NCBI RefSeq assembly: GCF_905475395.1
Contig: NC_058341.1
Location: 66,285,501-66,349,500 of the forward strand
Source: Chrysoperla carnea
Taxonomy: Eukaryota > Arthropoda > Insecta > Neuroptera > Chrysopidae
DNA: 64,000 nt
Reading direction: 5' to 3'
The notes beneath the pieces were generated by a model. It did no database searches, had not been told where the DNA came from, and was given only the letters and a program-made list of their open reading frames with translations. The position numbers and the translations under genes are program-made. This document shows, piece by piece, positions 44,801 through 56,856 of this stretch (position 1 is the first letter of the stretch; each line of letters begins with the position of its first letter).

Positions 44801-47800
44801 TATTACAATCTGCTGACAGAAGATGATGCCCACCATCAAACTCTGCAACTTGTGTTTAATTTATTTTTTGATTGGTTAACTACAAAAGGAGATATTCAAA
44901 TGCATAGATAAAATGGCCCATCTTGTATATTTAAGTATTAGGGAATATCGTTGTGTGAATGTGCTACCTTCTCCCAGTCTAAAGATAAATATTGTGACAG
45001 TAAATTTAATTTCAGGGTCAACAATGGGTGTAAATATAAACTCGCATGAAGATGATGGATTTGCTTACTTTCATGCTATACACAGGTTAATAAAAATGTG
45101 AAAATATTAATATAAATTTCTTTTAATTTTGGTATAAATTTTAGTGCGATGTTTTATATAATGGATAAATTTATGAATCCAATCAAATTTTTTAATATAG
45201 TTTATCGATTCACACAAGATTATAAAATGGTAACAAAGAGTCGTGTTGTAACGCAAGGATTTACTGAAAAAGTTAGTGGTGATAACACTTGTCGTGTTCA
45301 AACTATGTCACAAACGTAGTAATTAATATATTTAATTATTTATTTTTTGTGTGTATTTCTTTACAGATTATTTCGAAAAAACAAAAATTTATGGCAAATG
45401 TTATAAATAATAATGAGTTAATTAACGTTAAAGCGATCAATAGTAATGTATACAAAAAACCATTTTTAGATTATTTAATGGATTTTACAAAAAATAACTC
45501 GAATTTTACGGAAGAACAATTACGTAATGAAACCAATCTTATGATTTTTGCGGTATGTTATTTGAATTATTAATTAAATCCTTAATGAAGCGAAATTTCT
45601 ATGATTATTTTTGTCTACCATTTGGACGATTCATAAAAATAACTTTGGCCTTAAAAAATGAAATTTTTTGATTTTCGTATTTTGCGCATGTTGTTTGTCT
45701 GCCGTTAAAAGAAAATCATTGATAGCGTAATACGTTCAAAACAAGGGCAAAATGCTGTTAACTGAGGAAAAATATTTCGAAACGATTTATGTTATTTCAA
45801 TCCTTTCGAAAACTGCAGACATCCTTTCCATTATCTAAGTATTACGCTGAAACAAACTTTGTTTTAACATAAATGGCAGGCAAAAAATATCGTCGAAATA
45901 CAAAAATCGAATAAAAAAAATCTCGATTTATATAAATTCGACACTCGAGCTTTCGTTAAAATCTCGTATTTAGTGTTTCGTCATCAAAAATGAAAAAAGA
46001 ACTGGTCCGACTGTCACAGCCAAATTTTTCCGAATTTACTAAGCGAAGAAAATTGTAATTGAAAATTTATAGCGTAAATAAACGAATTCTTATTTGGAGG
46101 TTCGTTTTGGTGGGAAAGAGTGATAAGTTAGAAAATAATAATGTTTCCAAGTATATTAATCATTTTTCATTTTATATTAAGAACTCGTTATGAGAAATAC
46201 GAATATGTATTTTTTTATTTACTTGAAAAGTATAGTTTGGAAAATGATTGTACAAATTTGTGAAAACTGAAAAAAAAATAAAGAGCTTTACACATGATTT
46301 TCAGGAATATCTAAACGAAAATCGTATTCTTATTTTAACGATTTTTTAGTGAGGGAAAGTAGGTATATAATATGTGCAAAACTTTTAAGGTGGGTAAGAC
46401 TTTTTGGAAGTGTATTGTGACAAATCATACGAAAAGGTTCGTTATAAGAAATAAAAAAAGGTGTTTTTATTAATTTTAAAGATTGCAAAATTTTAGAAAA
46501 AAATTACAAAAACGGACCATACTGCTCCGTTATAAAATTCACGCTGAATTTGTCTTTATTACCAAACTTAGCAATTTATTATAGTCTCACAATCTATTTG
46601 TAATATATTATAGTCATTTGGTAGTTTTACCTGTAAAGTTTTCCGGGAGTTTTGAAAATGGATGATTTTATAGATTTTTAGGTACTCTTTTCAAATTTCC
46701 ACTTTACTACCCCGTATCTCTACCCCATGCGCCGCCATATTCCAAAACGTCGTCGAAAATTAGTTTTTTGACAAAATTTTCTTTTCGAATCATTTTACGA
46801 GGAAAATATCTATATAAAAAATTAAACTAGACCAAATTTTCTACAATTTATTTCTTAAGAATTTGTTTCGTAAAATCTATAGCTTCGGCTTACGAATAAC
46901 TCGTTTCCACAATAACTTGAGGTAGAGTAAGCGACGCGTTTTTTTTTAAATGTGGCTTTAATCCTTTTTTCTTAACTTCAGCTACTTCACCATCAATTTG
47001 TATATTTTCGCAAATAAATAAGTTTCCTTTATTAGAAGCTATGGCTCAATGAACGCAAACTAACTATTCTTTTGAGTTCTGCCGGCAGATAATATTTTAA
47101 CAGTTATAATTTTTTAATGTTTTATCGAATATAAGGCGATAAACATGTGAGCAGGTGCTCGATGAAAACTTTAATCAATAATTGACTTTTGTTATAATAA
47201 AGAAAATATACCACTTTAGAGAGATATGTTAGAGAGGTATTAGCTTGTTTAAAAGAGTTATTCAGCATAACCACGAATTATTCAACATAACCAGCATGAC
47301 CACAGCATCACACTTTGCGGCGGTCGTACGCCAAAACTTTTGATTTTACGAAAAACATTCTCGGGAGACGTACATTGTAGGAATTTTTTTTAAGTTTAAT
47401 TTTGTATACATATATTTTCCTCATAAAATGACTCGGAAAGAAGATATTGAGTAAAACTTACTTTTCGATGCCATTTTTCCAATATGGCGAAGCTAGCGGC
47501 AAAGATACGTGGTAGCAAAGTGGAAACTCGAAAAGAATCCCTCAAAATAAAATCACCCACTTTCAAAACTCCCGGAAAAGTTTCCAAATGACCCACCCCC
47601 TTTTTTTTTTTTACCAAATGACTATAGTACTAGAGAGTAACTTATAGTAGTAATTTATTGTGCCTCAATTTCTCCATTTTCTTTCGAAGGGGAGATAAGA
47701 GGAGGATAAAGTATTTCAGCGTGGTCTATTTTTAATATTATTTTGTATAAAATAATATTTTTGAGTTATACTTACACAATCGCACTCTTACATAATCATT

Positions 47801-50077
47801 TATCCACAAGGTTCGCACAAGAGTATCTACACGTTTTTATTTTTAGATAGTGGGGTATATATTTTAAATAGCACATCTAGTGTTTCACGAGGTACGAGGC
47901 GAGGCGAGCTGTTGGTATCACCTCGCCTCGCCTAAATTTTTTAATAATCATCCTCGCCTCGCCTCGCTCTCGGCCAAGGTAGAATGTTTACTACCCTCGC
48001 CATGCCTCTTACTCGGCCGAGGTAGAATGTTGACTAGCCTCACCTCGGCCGTGGCAAAAATTGTAAAAAAAACTTGTTAGAATATTAATGTCTTTTAAAC
48101 ACGGAATTTAAGTTGCTAATTCTCTAAATTTTTATGACTCCTGGAATGAAAACAGTTCAAACAATTAAAAAAAAATTTCGATAGTAATTTTAAAGTATAA
48201 AGCACAATCTTGTATACCAGAGGTATACAATTCTTTGAGGTAGGCTTATTAAACCATTGATAAATTTTATTGTTATTAGGGTTATGAAACAACAGCAATT
48301 TCTCTCAGCTATGTTTTATTACATTTGGCTGTATATAAAGACATACAAACAAAACTATATAATGAAATATTGGAAGTTGTTGGTGACATAAATGTAGACT
48401 CAATCAATGTCGACGATTTACCAAGGCTCAAATATATGGATATGGTTCTTAAGGAGTCAATGAGAATAATTTCAACGATTCCAGTAATTTCAAGAGAAGC
48501 ATCTAAAGATATTAAAATTGGTAATATTTGCTTATAACGCAAGAAGATTTTGCGCGTTATCTGCCAATATACATATATACTTGAGACCCTGATGAACCCA
48601 AAATCCAGATGTCAAATTGAAAATTTCCGTTTTTACCGTCACTATTTTCGATGGATACAACATCATCTTTAAACTAATCAGCCTAAAAATTAATGTGTAA
48701 ACATTGATACAGAAATCAAATCTTAGAGTTGATCGCAACACACAGTTTATAAAAAGATTTTTTATATCATGCATATATGTAATATGCAAGGTATACTAAG
48801 TTTAGTCCCAAGTTTGTAACGCTTAAAAATATTGATGTTACGCACAAAATTTTGCTATAGGTGTTCATAGAATCACCTAATTAGTCCATTTCCGGTTTCC
48901 GTCCGTCCGTACGTCTGTGGACACGATAACTCAAAAACGAAAAAAGATATCGAGCTGAAATTTGTACAGCGTACTAAGGACGTAAAAGGTCGAGTTCGTA
49001 AATGAGCGTCATAGGTCAATTGAGTCTTGGGTCCGTAGGACCCATCTTATAAACCGTTAGAGATAGAACAAAAGTTTAAATGTAAAAAATATTCCTTATA
49101 AAAAAATAAACAACTTTTGTTAGAAACATTTTTTTCGTAAACATCACTGTTTACCCGTGAGGGCGCCAATTAGGCGGACATTTTCTAGTATGTAATATAC
49201 TTGAATATCAGTTATCTATGTTTCACGTGTATGTATGTGTTATGTGATAAAGAAATCAACACTGACTACGCATGGTATTTCAACAATTAACTCAGTCAAT
49301 TGTTTGTTTTCACTTGTTACTTATAAAATAGAAGAAGTGATTCAATTAAAAAATTTGTTTATTTAATGTCTTTATATCTTGATGTACATGTTAGTAAGAA
49401 ATTTCCTTCTTAAAAAAATTTGTACTGCTTATAATTCTAGCGACTTTTGGCTTAAGTAACAAAAGGTTTATACATAAATGCATATTTTACAAATTTTTGG
49501 GACGATCGAATGGTAGATCTTTCTTCAGGCCCCAAAAAAATAGTGAAGGTGAAAGCGGCTTTTCTATCTGATCACATGAGTTCAGTATTCCTGATATTTT
49601 GCAAATTTAACTACTTATTGTTTAAAAAAAAACTAATTTTTGAAAAAATATTTTTAGGCAATTATACCATTCCAAAAGGAACAAATATATTAATTCCAAT
49701 CTTTACTATCCATCGAAATCCTGAGTATTGGGAAAATCCATTAAAATTTGATCCTGAACGATTCACAGCAGAAAATATAAAAAACCGCCACCCCTACGTG
49801 TACATTCCATTCGGTGCTGGTCCTAGAAATTGTATTGGTATGAAAAATAAAATTAAAATTAATTAGATGCGTACGCATGCGAAGAACTTTGATTAACTTT
49901 TTTTGTTTAGGTGGTCGATATGCATGGATCTTTATGAAAACAACGTTGGTTGCATTATTAAGCCGATATGAATTTCACACCGATATAAATTTGGACACAT
50001 TGCAATTTGAAGCAGCAATTTCAATGAAGTTAATTAATGGATACCCAGTACGAATCACTCCACGATATAAACCATAA
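38869..50077 (+). CDS. Cytochrome P450, CYP4-type, unit C (9 exons)
   Basis: Exons: 38869-39058, 39287-39490, 39554-39742, 45016-45085, 45145-45271, 45367-45552, 48280-48520, 49658-49837, 49911-50077. They total 1,554 nt, giving 517 residues plus stop. Every exon except the first has the same length as in unit B; exon 1 is one codon shorter. All splice borders are GT-AG. Seen in order: hydrophobic anchor, [24 protein letters not shown], helix I AGYETT, KESMR, PERF, haem loop [18 protein letters not shown]. The helix I position that is Glu in most CYP4 proteins is Ala. Intron 3 is 5.3 kb and introns 6 and 7 are long, all filled with mobile elements. AATAAA follows at 50120. Exon 5 differs strongly from unit B, whereas intron 2 plus exon 3 is about 97% alike. 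Substrate unknown. Confidence 0.9.
39491..39553 (+). other. 63-nt intron 2 of unit C, in frame and stop-free
   Basis: Same length and nearly the same sequence as 13402-13464. An alternative acceptor six bases downstream (39559) is also kept. Confidence 0.65.
40610..40900. repeat. R4 repeat fragment in intron 3
   Basis: Inverted relative to 28440-28690. It includes CATCACCTTTTTTGAGGGCT. Confidence 0.6.
41067..41555 (+). repeat. R2 repeat in intron 3 of unit C
   Basis: Matches 48761-49319 and 30820-31335 from ATACCATGTATATATG to the TTGTTTGTTTTCA end, shortened in the middle. Confidence 0.78.
41556..44032. other. Rest of intron 3, no gene seen
   Basis: About 2.5 kb without recognisable exon, RNA gene or repeat. 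Text around 43400-43780 is a little richer in GC and may be old transposon sequence, but no domain can be read. Confidence 0.35.
44033..44347 (-). mobile_element. Helitron-like element in intron 3
   Basis: Begins CTAG after host A with a CACGCTTCGCCGTG-type hairpin nearby, and ends GA before T at 44348. The complement of its right end is TCTATCTATATGTTATGTT. These are the borders of an inverted non-autonomous Helitron. Confidence 0.6.
46609..47625. mobile_element. TIR element in intron 6 of unit C
   Basis: The left end TATAGTCATTTGGTA pairs with the right end TACCAAATGACTATA. Inner arms 46640-46800 and 47440-47600 also pair, sharing GGGAGTTTTGAAA. About 1.0 kb, no gene. Confidence 0.82.
47884..48058. 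repeat. GC-rich repetitive island in intron 6
   Basis: About 175 bp rich in GAGGCGAGGCGAG and its complement CCTCGCCTCGCC, with inverted and direct repeats of GCC(T)CGGCC(G/A)AGGTAGAATG. It stands out sharply against the AT-rich intron. Confidence 0.7.
48761..49319 (+). repeat. R2 repeat in intron 7 of unit C
   Basis: The most complete R2 copy, from ATCATGCATATATG to TTGTTTGTTTTCACTTGTT, about 560 bp. No coding sequence; it carries a TCCGTCCGTACGTCTGT-type tract. Confidence 0.8.
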
Positions 50078-50329
50078 GATATTTTGTAATTTTTGTAATA
50101 TTTAGATAATTATAAGTAAAATAAAGTCAATTTTTATAGGAATTTCGAACTTCATCTCTATAAAGTTCATTAAAGATGCGTAATAAGAAATAAAAACAAA
50201 AAAATATGTTGTTAATGTATCTTAGTGGTCTTCAATGTCCATTTCAAAAAAATTTCCCAAATATCGTATTTCCGGGAAAAATCAATAAAATTCATTTAGA
50301 CAGTTGTGAAGGAAGCTGGCGTGAATCCA

Positions 50330-50500
50330 GCTCTCAAAAAATTATGTGCTGTTCCTACAAAAGAAATGTTTACAAAATATATGACGCCCTGATAAAGGCG
50401 TGAAGCGAACATTAGTAAATTAATAAACCTGTAAAATGTTAGTCTGTTCGCTCACAAAAATTACAAAAACAAATGTGTCTTTGTTTGCAACATCACAGTG
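50330..50500 (+). repeat. R4 repeat fragment downstream of unit C
   Basis: Shares the TTAATAAACCTGTAAAATGTTAGT-like core (with changes) with 28600-28690 and, inverted, with 40620-40680. Confidence 0.6.
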
Positions 50501-50743
50501 TTACATTTAGACTAGTGAAACAATTTTGATAACATTTTTACTTCAAAATAAATTAAACGCTTGTATTAAGAACTGACAAATCGAAGCACGCAGTCTGGTG
50601 GTAGAAAAAACAAACTATTAGTGGGTAACAACAGTAAATACATAATTGTTTATATTAGCAATAAATTGTTTATAATAAATTATCGCTAAATAAAATTAAA
50701 AATGGAAGTTGGAATTTTTACAGAACGTGTTTAATCAAAAAAT

Positions 50744-50985
50744 AGAGTAATTTGCGCAGTTAGAGATTGTAAGAGTAAAGCAAATAAAAATTTTAACATA
50801 GTTTTCCATAAATTTCCAAAGGCTGGCGATCGTAAAGTGTTATTAGAAAATTTTTTTGGCAATTTGGAGAAAGTTGATACATTAAAAGCGTGGAAGAAAG
50901 CATTAAAAATAAATTAAGTTATTCCTCAAATGATATTTTGCTCTCTACATTTCAAGAAAACCGATTATATATTATCAGGTACGTT
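50744..50985 (+). pseudogene. Degenerate THAP domain
   Basis: A continuous frame encodes RVICAVRDCKSKANKN, then FHKFPKAGDRK, AWKKALKIN, a TAA stop at 50914, then CSLHFKKTDYILS before a GTACGT donor. Spacing fits the C2CH THAP zinc finger (CxxxxC, W, C, xxH). The in-frame stop makes it a pseudogene. THAP domains are the DNA-binding part of P-element-type transposases and of many host proteins. Confidence 0.72.
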
Positions 50986-51681
50986 TTTAAAGCTAGAAAT
51001 TAGTAAGATTTATAAAAATCTTAGTTTTTCCAGTTTTCAGACTCAAACACTTTAGTTTGTGTTAAGATCATAAAATTATATTTTATTTCGCAACTAATTT
51101 TGTCCTGCGCTTCCATAACATTCAATGTAACTGCCAGGTATTATCTAGTTATTATAATTATTCTGAAGTTGATGAATCTTTGTTTTTGAGTAAAATCGCC
51201 TCGTGTAATAAACGTTCAAAAAATGTAAAGCTTTGAGCATAATTTTTACGTAATTTTAATTAAAGTCCACGTTAATTATAAATAAAAATTCATCAAACGA
51301 CAAATTGAAAACAAAAAATGTTTTTTTAACGTTTTTTTAACTACAGTTTAAAGCACATGGGTTAAACATTTAAAAGTGTAAGTTACTTTCGGACATGTTT
51401 TTTATGCTACGCCTCCATGTCAGTTCCCAATACATTTTATAGTAAATAATTTTAAATTGCGAATTCAAGCTTTCCTTTTCGCGAAAACGCGGATAATGTC
51501 ATCGATATCTAGGTTAACATTTTTGTGTATATTTTATCATGCTATTTAAACCTTGATTTTACCTTGCGAAGTATAGAAAGCGATCTCTCTGTGGTAACTA
51601 AGCAGACCGGAAGAGTTAATTGAAATAATCTGTACAGACAATACCAATTGAATATCAGTCAATCAGTGATTTTATATTGTA
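50986..51681. other. AT-rich spacer
   Basis: No gene or clear repeat seen. Possibly the remainder of the THAP-bearing element, but no transposase domain is readable. Confidence 0.35.
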
Positions 51682-52170
51682 CTAGCAGATACCCGCTCGC
51701 TTTGCTGGGCAATTACAACTTTAAAAACACAGACTATATCGTGTTATAGCCCTCACTTTCCTTGATCTCACTTATCCTCCCTTTTGTTCACAATTTTGTG
51801 AATTTTAATTTTTTGGTTCGGAAGCCTAATTTTTAAAAAATTAGCCCATGATACTCTCTGATAAGGTAACTTTCTGTAGGTTAAATCATTTTTTAAAATC
51901 GGTTAAGTAATTAATTCAAAAATGACGAATATCAACTTCGATGCAAATGCAAATGAGTTTCAATAAAATCGAAACACGTCTTCCATCATCAATGTTTTCA
52001 CAAAATTTAAAGTAGATTCGATCAAGGATTCACGTTGTCTCATACAAACTTTGCCCCCGTTTTTCATCCTCTTAATTTCGGAAAATTCTTATTATCGGAT
52101 GCCTATGTGTTGATCCGTCAATCAAGTCAGTCCGTCTATAGTTCAGAAAAAAGCACTTTATATGTATAGA
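51682..52170 (-). mobile_element. Helitron-like element
   Basis: CTAG after host A, a hairpin around CCCGCTCGCTTTGCTGGG, and a right end whose complement is TCTATACATATAAAGTGC, before host T at 52171. Related to the H3 element at 34352-34893. Confidence 0.65.
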
Positions 52171-53056
52171 TTACTTTTATAAATAAGATTAGATTTTTGG
52201 AAAACGAATTTAAAAAAAAAATAAATGTTATCTCCTAAAATTATCAGATGAGTTTAGTATGAAATTAGAATCAACAGACTAATGTTTTGAAATGATTCAT
52301 TTATTTTTTTTACCCGACTGTCAAGGAGTGGTTATGTTTTCGCGCGTATCTTGAAATTTAATCTGGGAAAGCTCTACTTAAGTTCAAGGTCATAAAAATA
52401 TCATACGTTTTTCGAAATAGCGAAATCCTTGGAAAGGAGACCGACGAGGATGTTCCAAAGTAGCGGGGAAAATTATATTTGTTAGTATATAAATATGTAT
52501 AAAATTTTTTTGTAAATTTCTGTATTACCTCGTATTTTCGAAACGGCTCAATGGATTTCCACATTTAGGGTATCATCATAGTTGTCTCAAAATTCCAAGT
52601 GTTCTTAGATACGTTTTGGAAAAAACAACGAAATACATTTATTAAAAAAAAACAAACGAGTAGGGTAGCAGAATAAAGGAAATGAAAAGGAGATTATAAA
52701 AATATATACAGAATGTTCGATTTACAACTAGGCATATAAATATCAAGAGTATGACAAAATACATGCGTTAAGCACTGCATCTAAGTGAGAGGTATTATAT
52801 ACATGTGTTGAAGCTTCGATATGCGTTGAGATAGTGGTAACATGCTTGGAGAGTGGGAGTTTCTTAGTTGAATAACTGAACTATAACAGATAAGCCATGA
52901 TACAAGTCACTTTTGCAATTTCATATAACACCTATAATACCTCTTACTTAGATGAATTGCTTAACGCATGTATGTACTCTGTCATACTCGTGATATTTAT
53001 ATGCCTAGATGTAAATCAAACATTCTGTATATATGTTTTTCATATTTTATTTGATA
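52171..53056. other. Intergenic stretch, no gene seen
   Basis: No exon or repeat recognised. Confidence 0.35.
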
Positions 53057-53490
53057 CTAGAGATACCCACTCGCTTCGCTGGGTTTAAAAGTAAAGATTG
53101 ATAAAAATTGCTCTCGCTTATCCCCTTTCTATAACACTCGAAAAAATGATAAGGATTGTTTTACACAGGTAAAATATATGTATGGTTTTCTATTTTCTTA
53201 AATGTATAAGAGTCGTAATTATTCATTGAGTACATCAGAAAAGATGGTCGTGAAATATTTTATATTGACTATTTTTACAGAAATCTGTAATTTATGGTAA
53301 TGTCAAATTCAATTAATTATTTATTTTTTATTCATATATCTTTATAAATTATATCTCATGTGTTATTCTTAAGTTTGAGCTATATTGCTATACAGTTTCA
53401 TTAAAAACCATTCTCTAGTTTTTGCGTGAAAGCGTAACAAACAAACAAACAAACAAAAATGCTTACTTTCGCATTTATAATATATAGAGA
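53057..53490 (-). mobile_element. Non-autonomous Helitron, family H1, full length
   Basis: The clearest H1 copy: CTAG at 53057-53060 after host A, hairpin CGCTTCGCTGGG on plus, right end GAGA before host T at 53491 (5' end TCTCTATATATTATAAATG on minus). 434 bp, no gene. Confidence 0.85.
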
Positions 53491-53582
53491 TTTATAATTT
53501 TAATATAGGATTAAATAAATTAATAATTTATAATTTTATATTCAAATAATTACCTTTGTAGTGTGTTACAGTGCTATACTGC

Positions 53583-54534
53583 TATTCGTTGGGTGCGTAA
53601 GGCATAGTGGGGGACACAAAAGTGATGTCAGCGCCCGCTGCGGACAATACAGAACTACGGGTGGCTCTTTATTATTTATGACCATAAAAATAACACGTGT
53701 GTCAGTTTATATAAATAAATAAAATAAAATGGGTCATCAAAGTTCCTGTGTAGTCGATTGCAAAAATACTAGTAGAAATAGTAATTGTAAATTTTATAAG
53801 TTTCCGGTTGCCAAGTGGAAATTAAATCAGCGAAAAAAATGGATAACTGCTGTTAAAAGGCAAAAGTAAGTATTACTATAACCTACAACCGTATTCTATA
53901 GAATAATGTCATATACATGTGTATATTATGTAAGAAAACGGAGTAATAATTTAATTAATTTTTTTTTTTTGTAAAGTATTGATGGATCGTTATTATCTAC
54001 AAAACCTATGGATGTTATATGCAGTGAACACTTCATTGGCGGTGAAAAATCAGATGTTGAAACAAGTCCCAATTACGCTCCAACTATTTTTCCATCAGTT
54101 TATAGAAGACGTAAAGTCAACGAATTAGATATATTCGTAAATATATAATTATGTTAAATAGAGCTATTTGTTATTTTATATATTATTTTAGATTGTTTTT
54201 TAATATTTATAATGATTTTTTATTCAATATTAATTTTACAATAAACAACTTGACAGATTTTAACGCTGCTTAACCTAATTCACTTATTGAGACTTGTTTT
54301 AGTTGTTGTATTTATTTTACTTACTGTTTTTAGCTGACCCACGGAAAAATTTTTAATTTAATATTCACTCTTTGTAATATATCACATTTAACATTGAAAA
54401 AACATTTTTTTCAAGTTTTTATTTTTTTTTATTTTTTCAATAGCTATTTGACATCCAATACATGTTTATTTTCTCAAAAGAGCCACCGTAAGTTGTATCG
54501 TTAGATGGCGCTTGGGTCACGCACCCAACGGATA
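53583..54534 (+). mobile_element. Small TIR element carrying a THAP gene
   Basis: Outer ends CGTTGGGTGCGT (from 53588) and ACGCACCCAACG (to about 54529) are exact inverted repeats. Weaker pairing continues about 85 bp inward to GGTGGCTCTTT on the left and AAAGAGCCACC (near 54477) on the right. The ~950-bp element holds only the two-exon THAP gene. No target duplication is clear. Confidence 0.75.
53729..54148 (+). CDS. THAP-domain protein, 102 aa, two exons
   Basis: Exon 1 53729-53865 starts MGHQSSCVVDCKNTSRN and ends with a GTAAGT donor. Exon 2 53977-54148 starts after TAAAG and ends at TAA. Joined they give 102 residues: C2CH zinc finger with C7 and C11, the aromatic-basic FYKFP, W in KKWITAVKRQN, then CSEHF, and after it a proline-containing APTIFP (the usual AVPTIF end of THAP domains). 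The domain is complete and intact, followed by only ~15 residues ending RRRKVNELDIFVNI. There is no transposase catalytic region. It is a sequence-specific DNA-binding protein by family knowledge. Enclosure by TIRs suggests a transposon-borne DNA-binding factor, either a repressor or a remnant of a P-like transposase. A host THAP gene is the alternative. Confidence 0.8.
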
Positions 54535-54559
54535 ACATATTTAGATACAAGTATCTAGA

Positions 54560-54935
54560 GACATTTTTTGTATCTTGTATCTCTAAGTTGGCTACATATG
54601 AAAAACCTGTTTTATTATAAGGTTTAGGGAAAAAAAATCTCTCTCCATCGTTATAAAAAGATCTGCTTTCAAAAAAATTAGCATTCAGCTATTCTCTTTT
54701 TACATCGAATATACAGGGTGTCTAGAAATTGAGAAAATTCGATAGAAATGTTAATGGTCGTTTATAAATGTAGACCACTTAGAACAGATAATAAGGGAAA
54801 CGGTTCAAGGAATCACTCCCGTGATATGTAGGAGTGTATTTAAACAATTTTGTGAAAGAACACTTACATGTATGGAACACGAAGATGGATACGTTGAGGC
54901 AAAAACGAACTGAAGGTAACTGTTTTTACTTACGT
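54560..54935 (+). repeat. R3 repeat, left of the retrotransposon remnant
   Basis: Matches 2505-2880. A partial inverted copy lies at 58790-58965, on the other side of the retrotransposon. Confidence 0.7.
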
Positions 54936-55108
54936 CAACAATAATAATTGTATTGTTAAAACTTTCCTCTCCCAAATCAGTAGTTTATTAGCCACTGCCT
55001 TGTTCATAGCCCACGTTTCCGACCCATAGAGTACCGTTGGCCTAATCATTCTTTTGCAAATCCGCGCCTTCACCGATCTTGATACCATTGGAAGTAGCAA
55101 GAAGCTTC

Positions 55109-56029
55109 TCAAGGTACTGACGACCTTGCTTCCTTTTGAAGCCTATTATTAATCTGCATCTCTTCATGCGCATTTGCTGTAATTAAGACACCTAGGTATT
55201 CAAAATCTGTAACACTTTGGAAGGTGTACGTTTTCATAGGTGTTTGAATTTTTAGATCACTTTCAGCTTCGCCATCATGGTTTTGTAAATTAACATATTT
55301 TGTTTTACTTTCATTAACTGTTAACCCATATTGTCTAGCTACATGCTCTAGATTTTTAAAAACGTTCAGTAGTTCGACTTTGCTTCTGGTGATAACAGCT
55401 AAATCATCTGCATATGCTACGATTTGATGCTTAAAGTGGTTAACAGTACCTTTTGTTTGCAATCCACATTCCCTGATTATGACTTCAAGCACTAATCTAA
55501 ATAACAGTGTGTACAGCGGATCTCCTTGCCTTAATCCCCTTTTTACACAAAAGTCTTTGGAAATTCCTCCTTTCCAAGTTACCTTACTCCATGTTTTATG
55601 CAAAGTTATCTGCACTAGTTTGACCAATTTTTTAGGTATATTTAGTTTTGTCAAGGCTTTTAACATCTTTTCTCTTATAATCCTGTCGTATGCTTGTTTA
55701 AAATCAATAAAAAGCACATGAAGCTGTACATTACTATTATAACTGCTACTAAATAACTCTTTAACCGTGAAAATTTGGTCAACCGTAGACTTTCCTCTCC
55801 TGAAGCCCCCTTGGTACTCATCAACTAAGTTATCAGCATACGCACTTGACCTTGCCCGAATTAATTGGGCTAATACTTTGTACACTACATCTAAGAGGGA
55901 GATCCCTCGATAATTTTCGCAGCAATGTTTGTTTCCTTTTTTGAAAATTGGGCAAATGAGCGATCCTCTCCAACCTTTAGGGATATTTTCTTCCTCCCAC
56001 ATTTGCTTAAAGAGCTCAAAAATTTTCAT
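55109..56029 (-). pseudogene. Reverse transcriptase domain of the LINE
   Basis: 306 codons with NYRGISLLDVVYKVL, QGGFRRGKSTVDQIF, FIDFKQAYDRI (catalytic Asp), RGLRQGDPL and AYADDLAVI (catalytic pair). The downstream frame 54930-55112 continues with YGSETWAMN. Catalytic residues are kept, but the frame is broken on both sides. Confidence 0.82.
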
Positions 56030-56399
56030 GCGCTATAATGCGCAGTGATACCATTTTCTCCTCCAGATTTATTATTTTTTAGTGAAGCAACAATTTCTTC
56101 AAAATCCTTTAGTGTTGGATCTTCTACTCTCTTCAGTATCGTTCATTTGATTGTTGATTGATTGCGTAACACTTTTTTCTTCTTCATCTAATAACTTTTG
56201 GAAATACTCCTGCCACATATTCAGTTTTCCATTCGTTTCACCAATTGAGTTACCATCTTTGTCTTTAAAATAAACTGAATTGGTTGAATTTACCGGCTTA
56301 CATTTTTTAATTTCTTGGAAAAGGTTTTTAATTTCGTTTTGCTGAAAATAATCTCCAATTCTCTCAATTCTACTGTTCCAGTATTCTCTTTTCTTTAAT

Positions 56400-56648
56400 C
56401 TACAAAGTCGTTTTAAGTCTTTTTTTCATACGACAGTAATGTCCCTTGTTTAGCGCTGAGCTATTGCTGCACAAACTCATCCATGCCTTATTCCTTTCTT
56501 GCAGAGCCCTTTCGCACTCCTCATCAAACCAATCTTTACCTTTTTTGGGTACATCATAGCCGAGTACATCTTCTACTGCACTAACAACTGCTGTTTGTAT
56601 CATTTGCCACTTTTGTTCGATGACTTCCCCTTCCCCTTGCGTATTCAA
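56400..56648 (-). pseudogene. LINE segment between endonuclease and RT
   Basis: 82 codons, including KGKDWFDEECERALQERNKAW, a phrase typical of the linker that follows the endonuclease in such elements. A frameshift separates it from both neighbours. Confidence 0.65.
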
Positions 56649-56856
56649 GTTAGCTGATATTTGTAATTCTAGCTGATTCTTTATATCTTCCTGTTTTAAC
56701 TTAAGAATGTAATACTTCTACCTAGTTAACGTCTAAGTTTTTGGATTTTAGGAAACTGCTGCCTTAATTTAGCTATAACCAAAAAATGATCTGAATTACC
56801 TTCCGCTCCTCTGTAGCTTCTCACATTTGTTACTGTTTTCATATCTCTCTCTTTTA

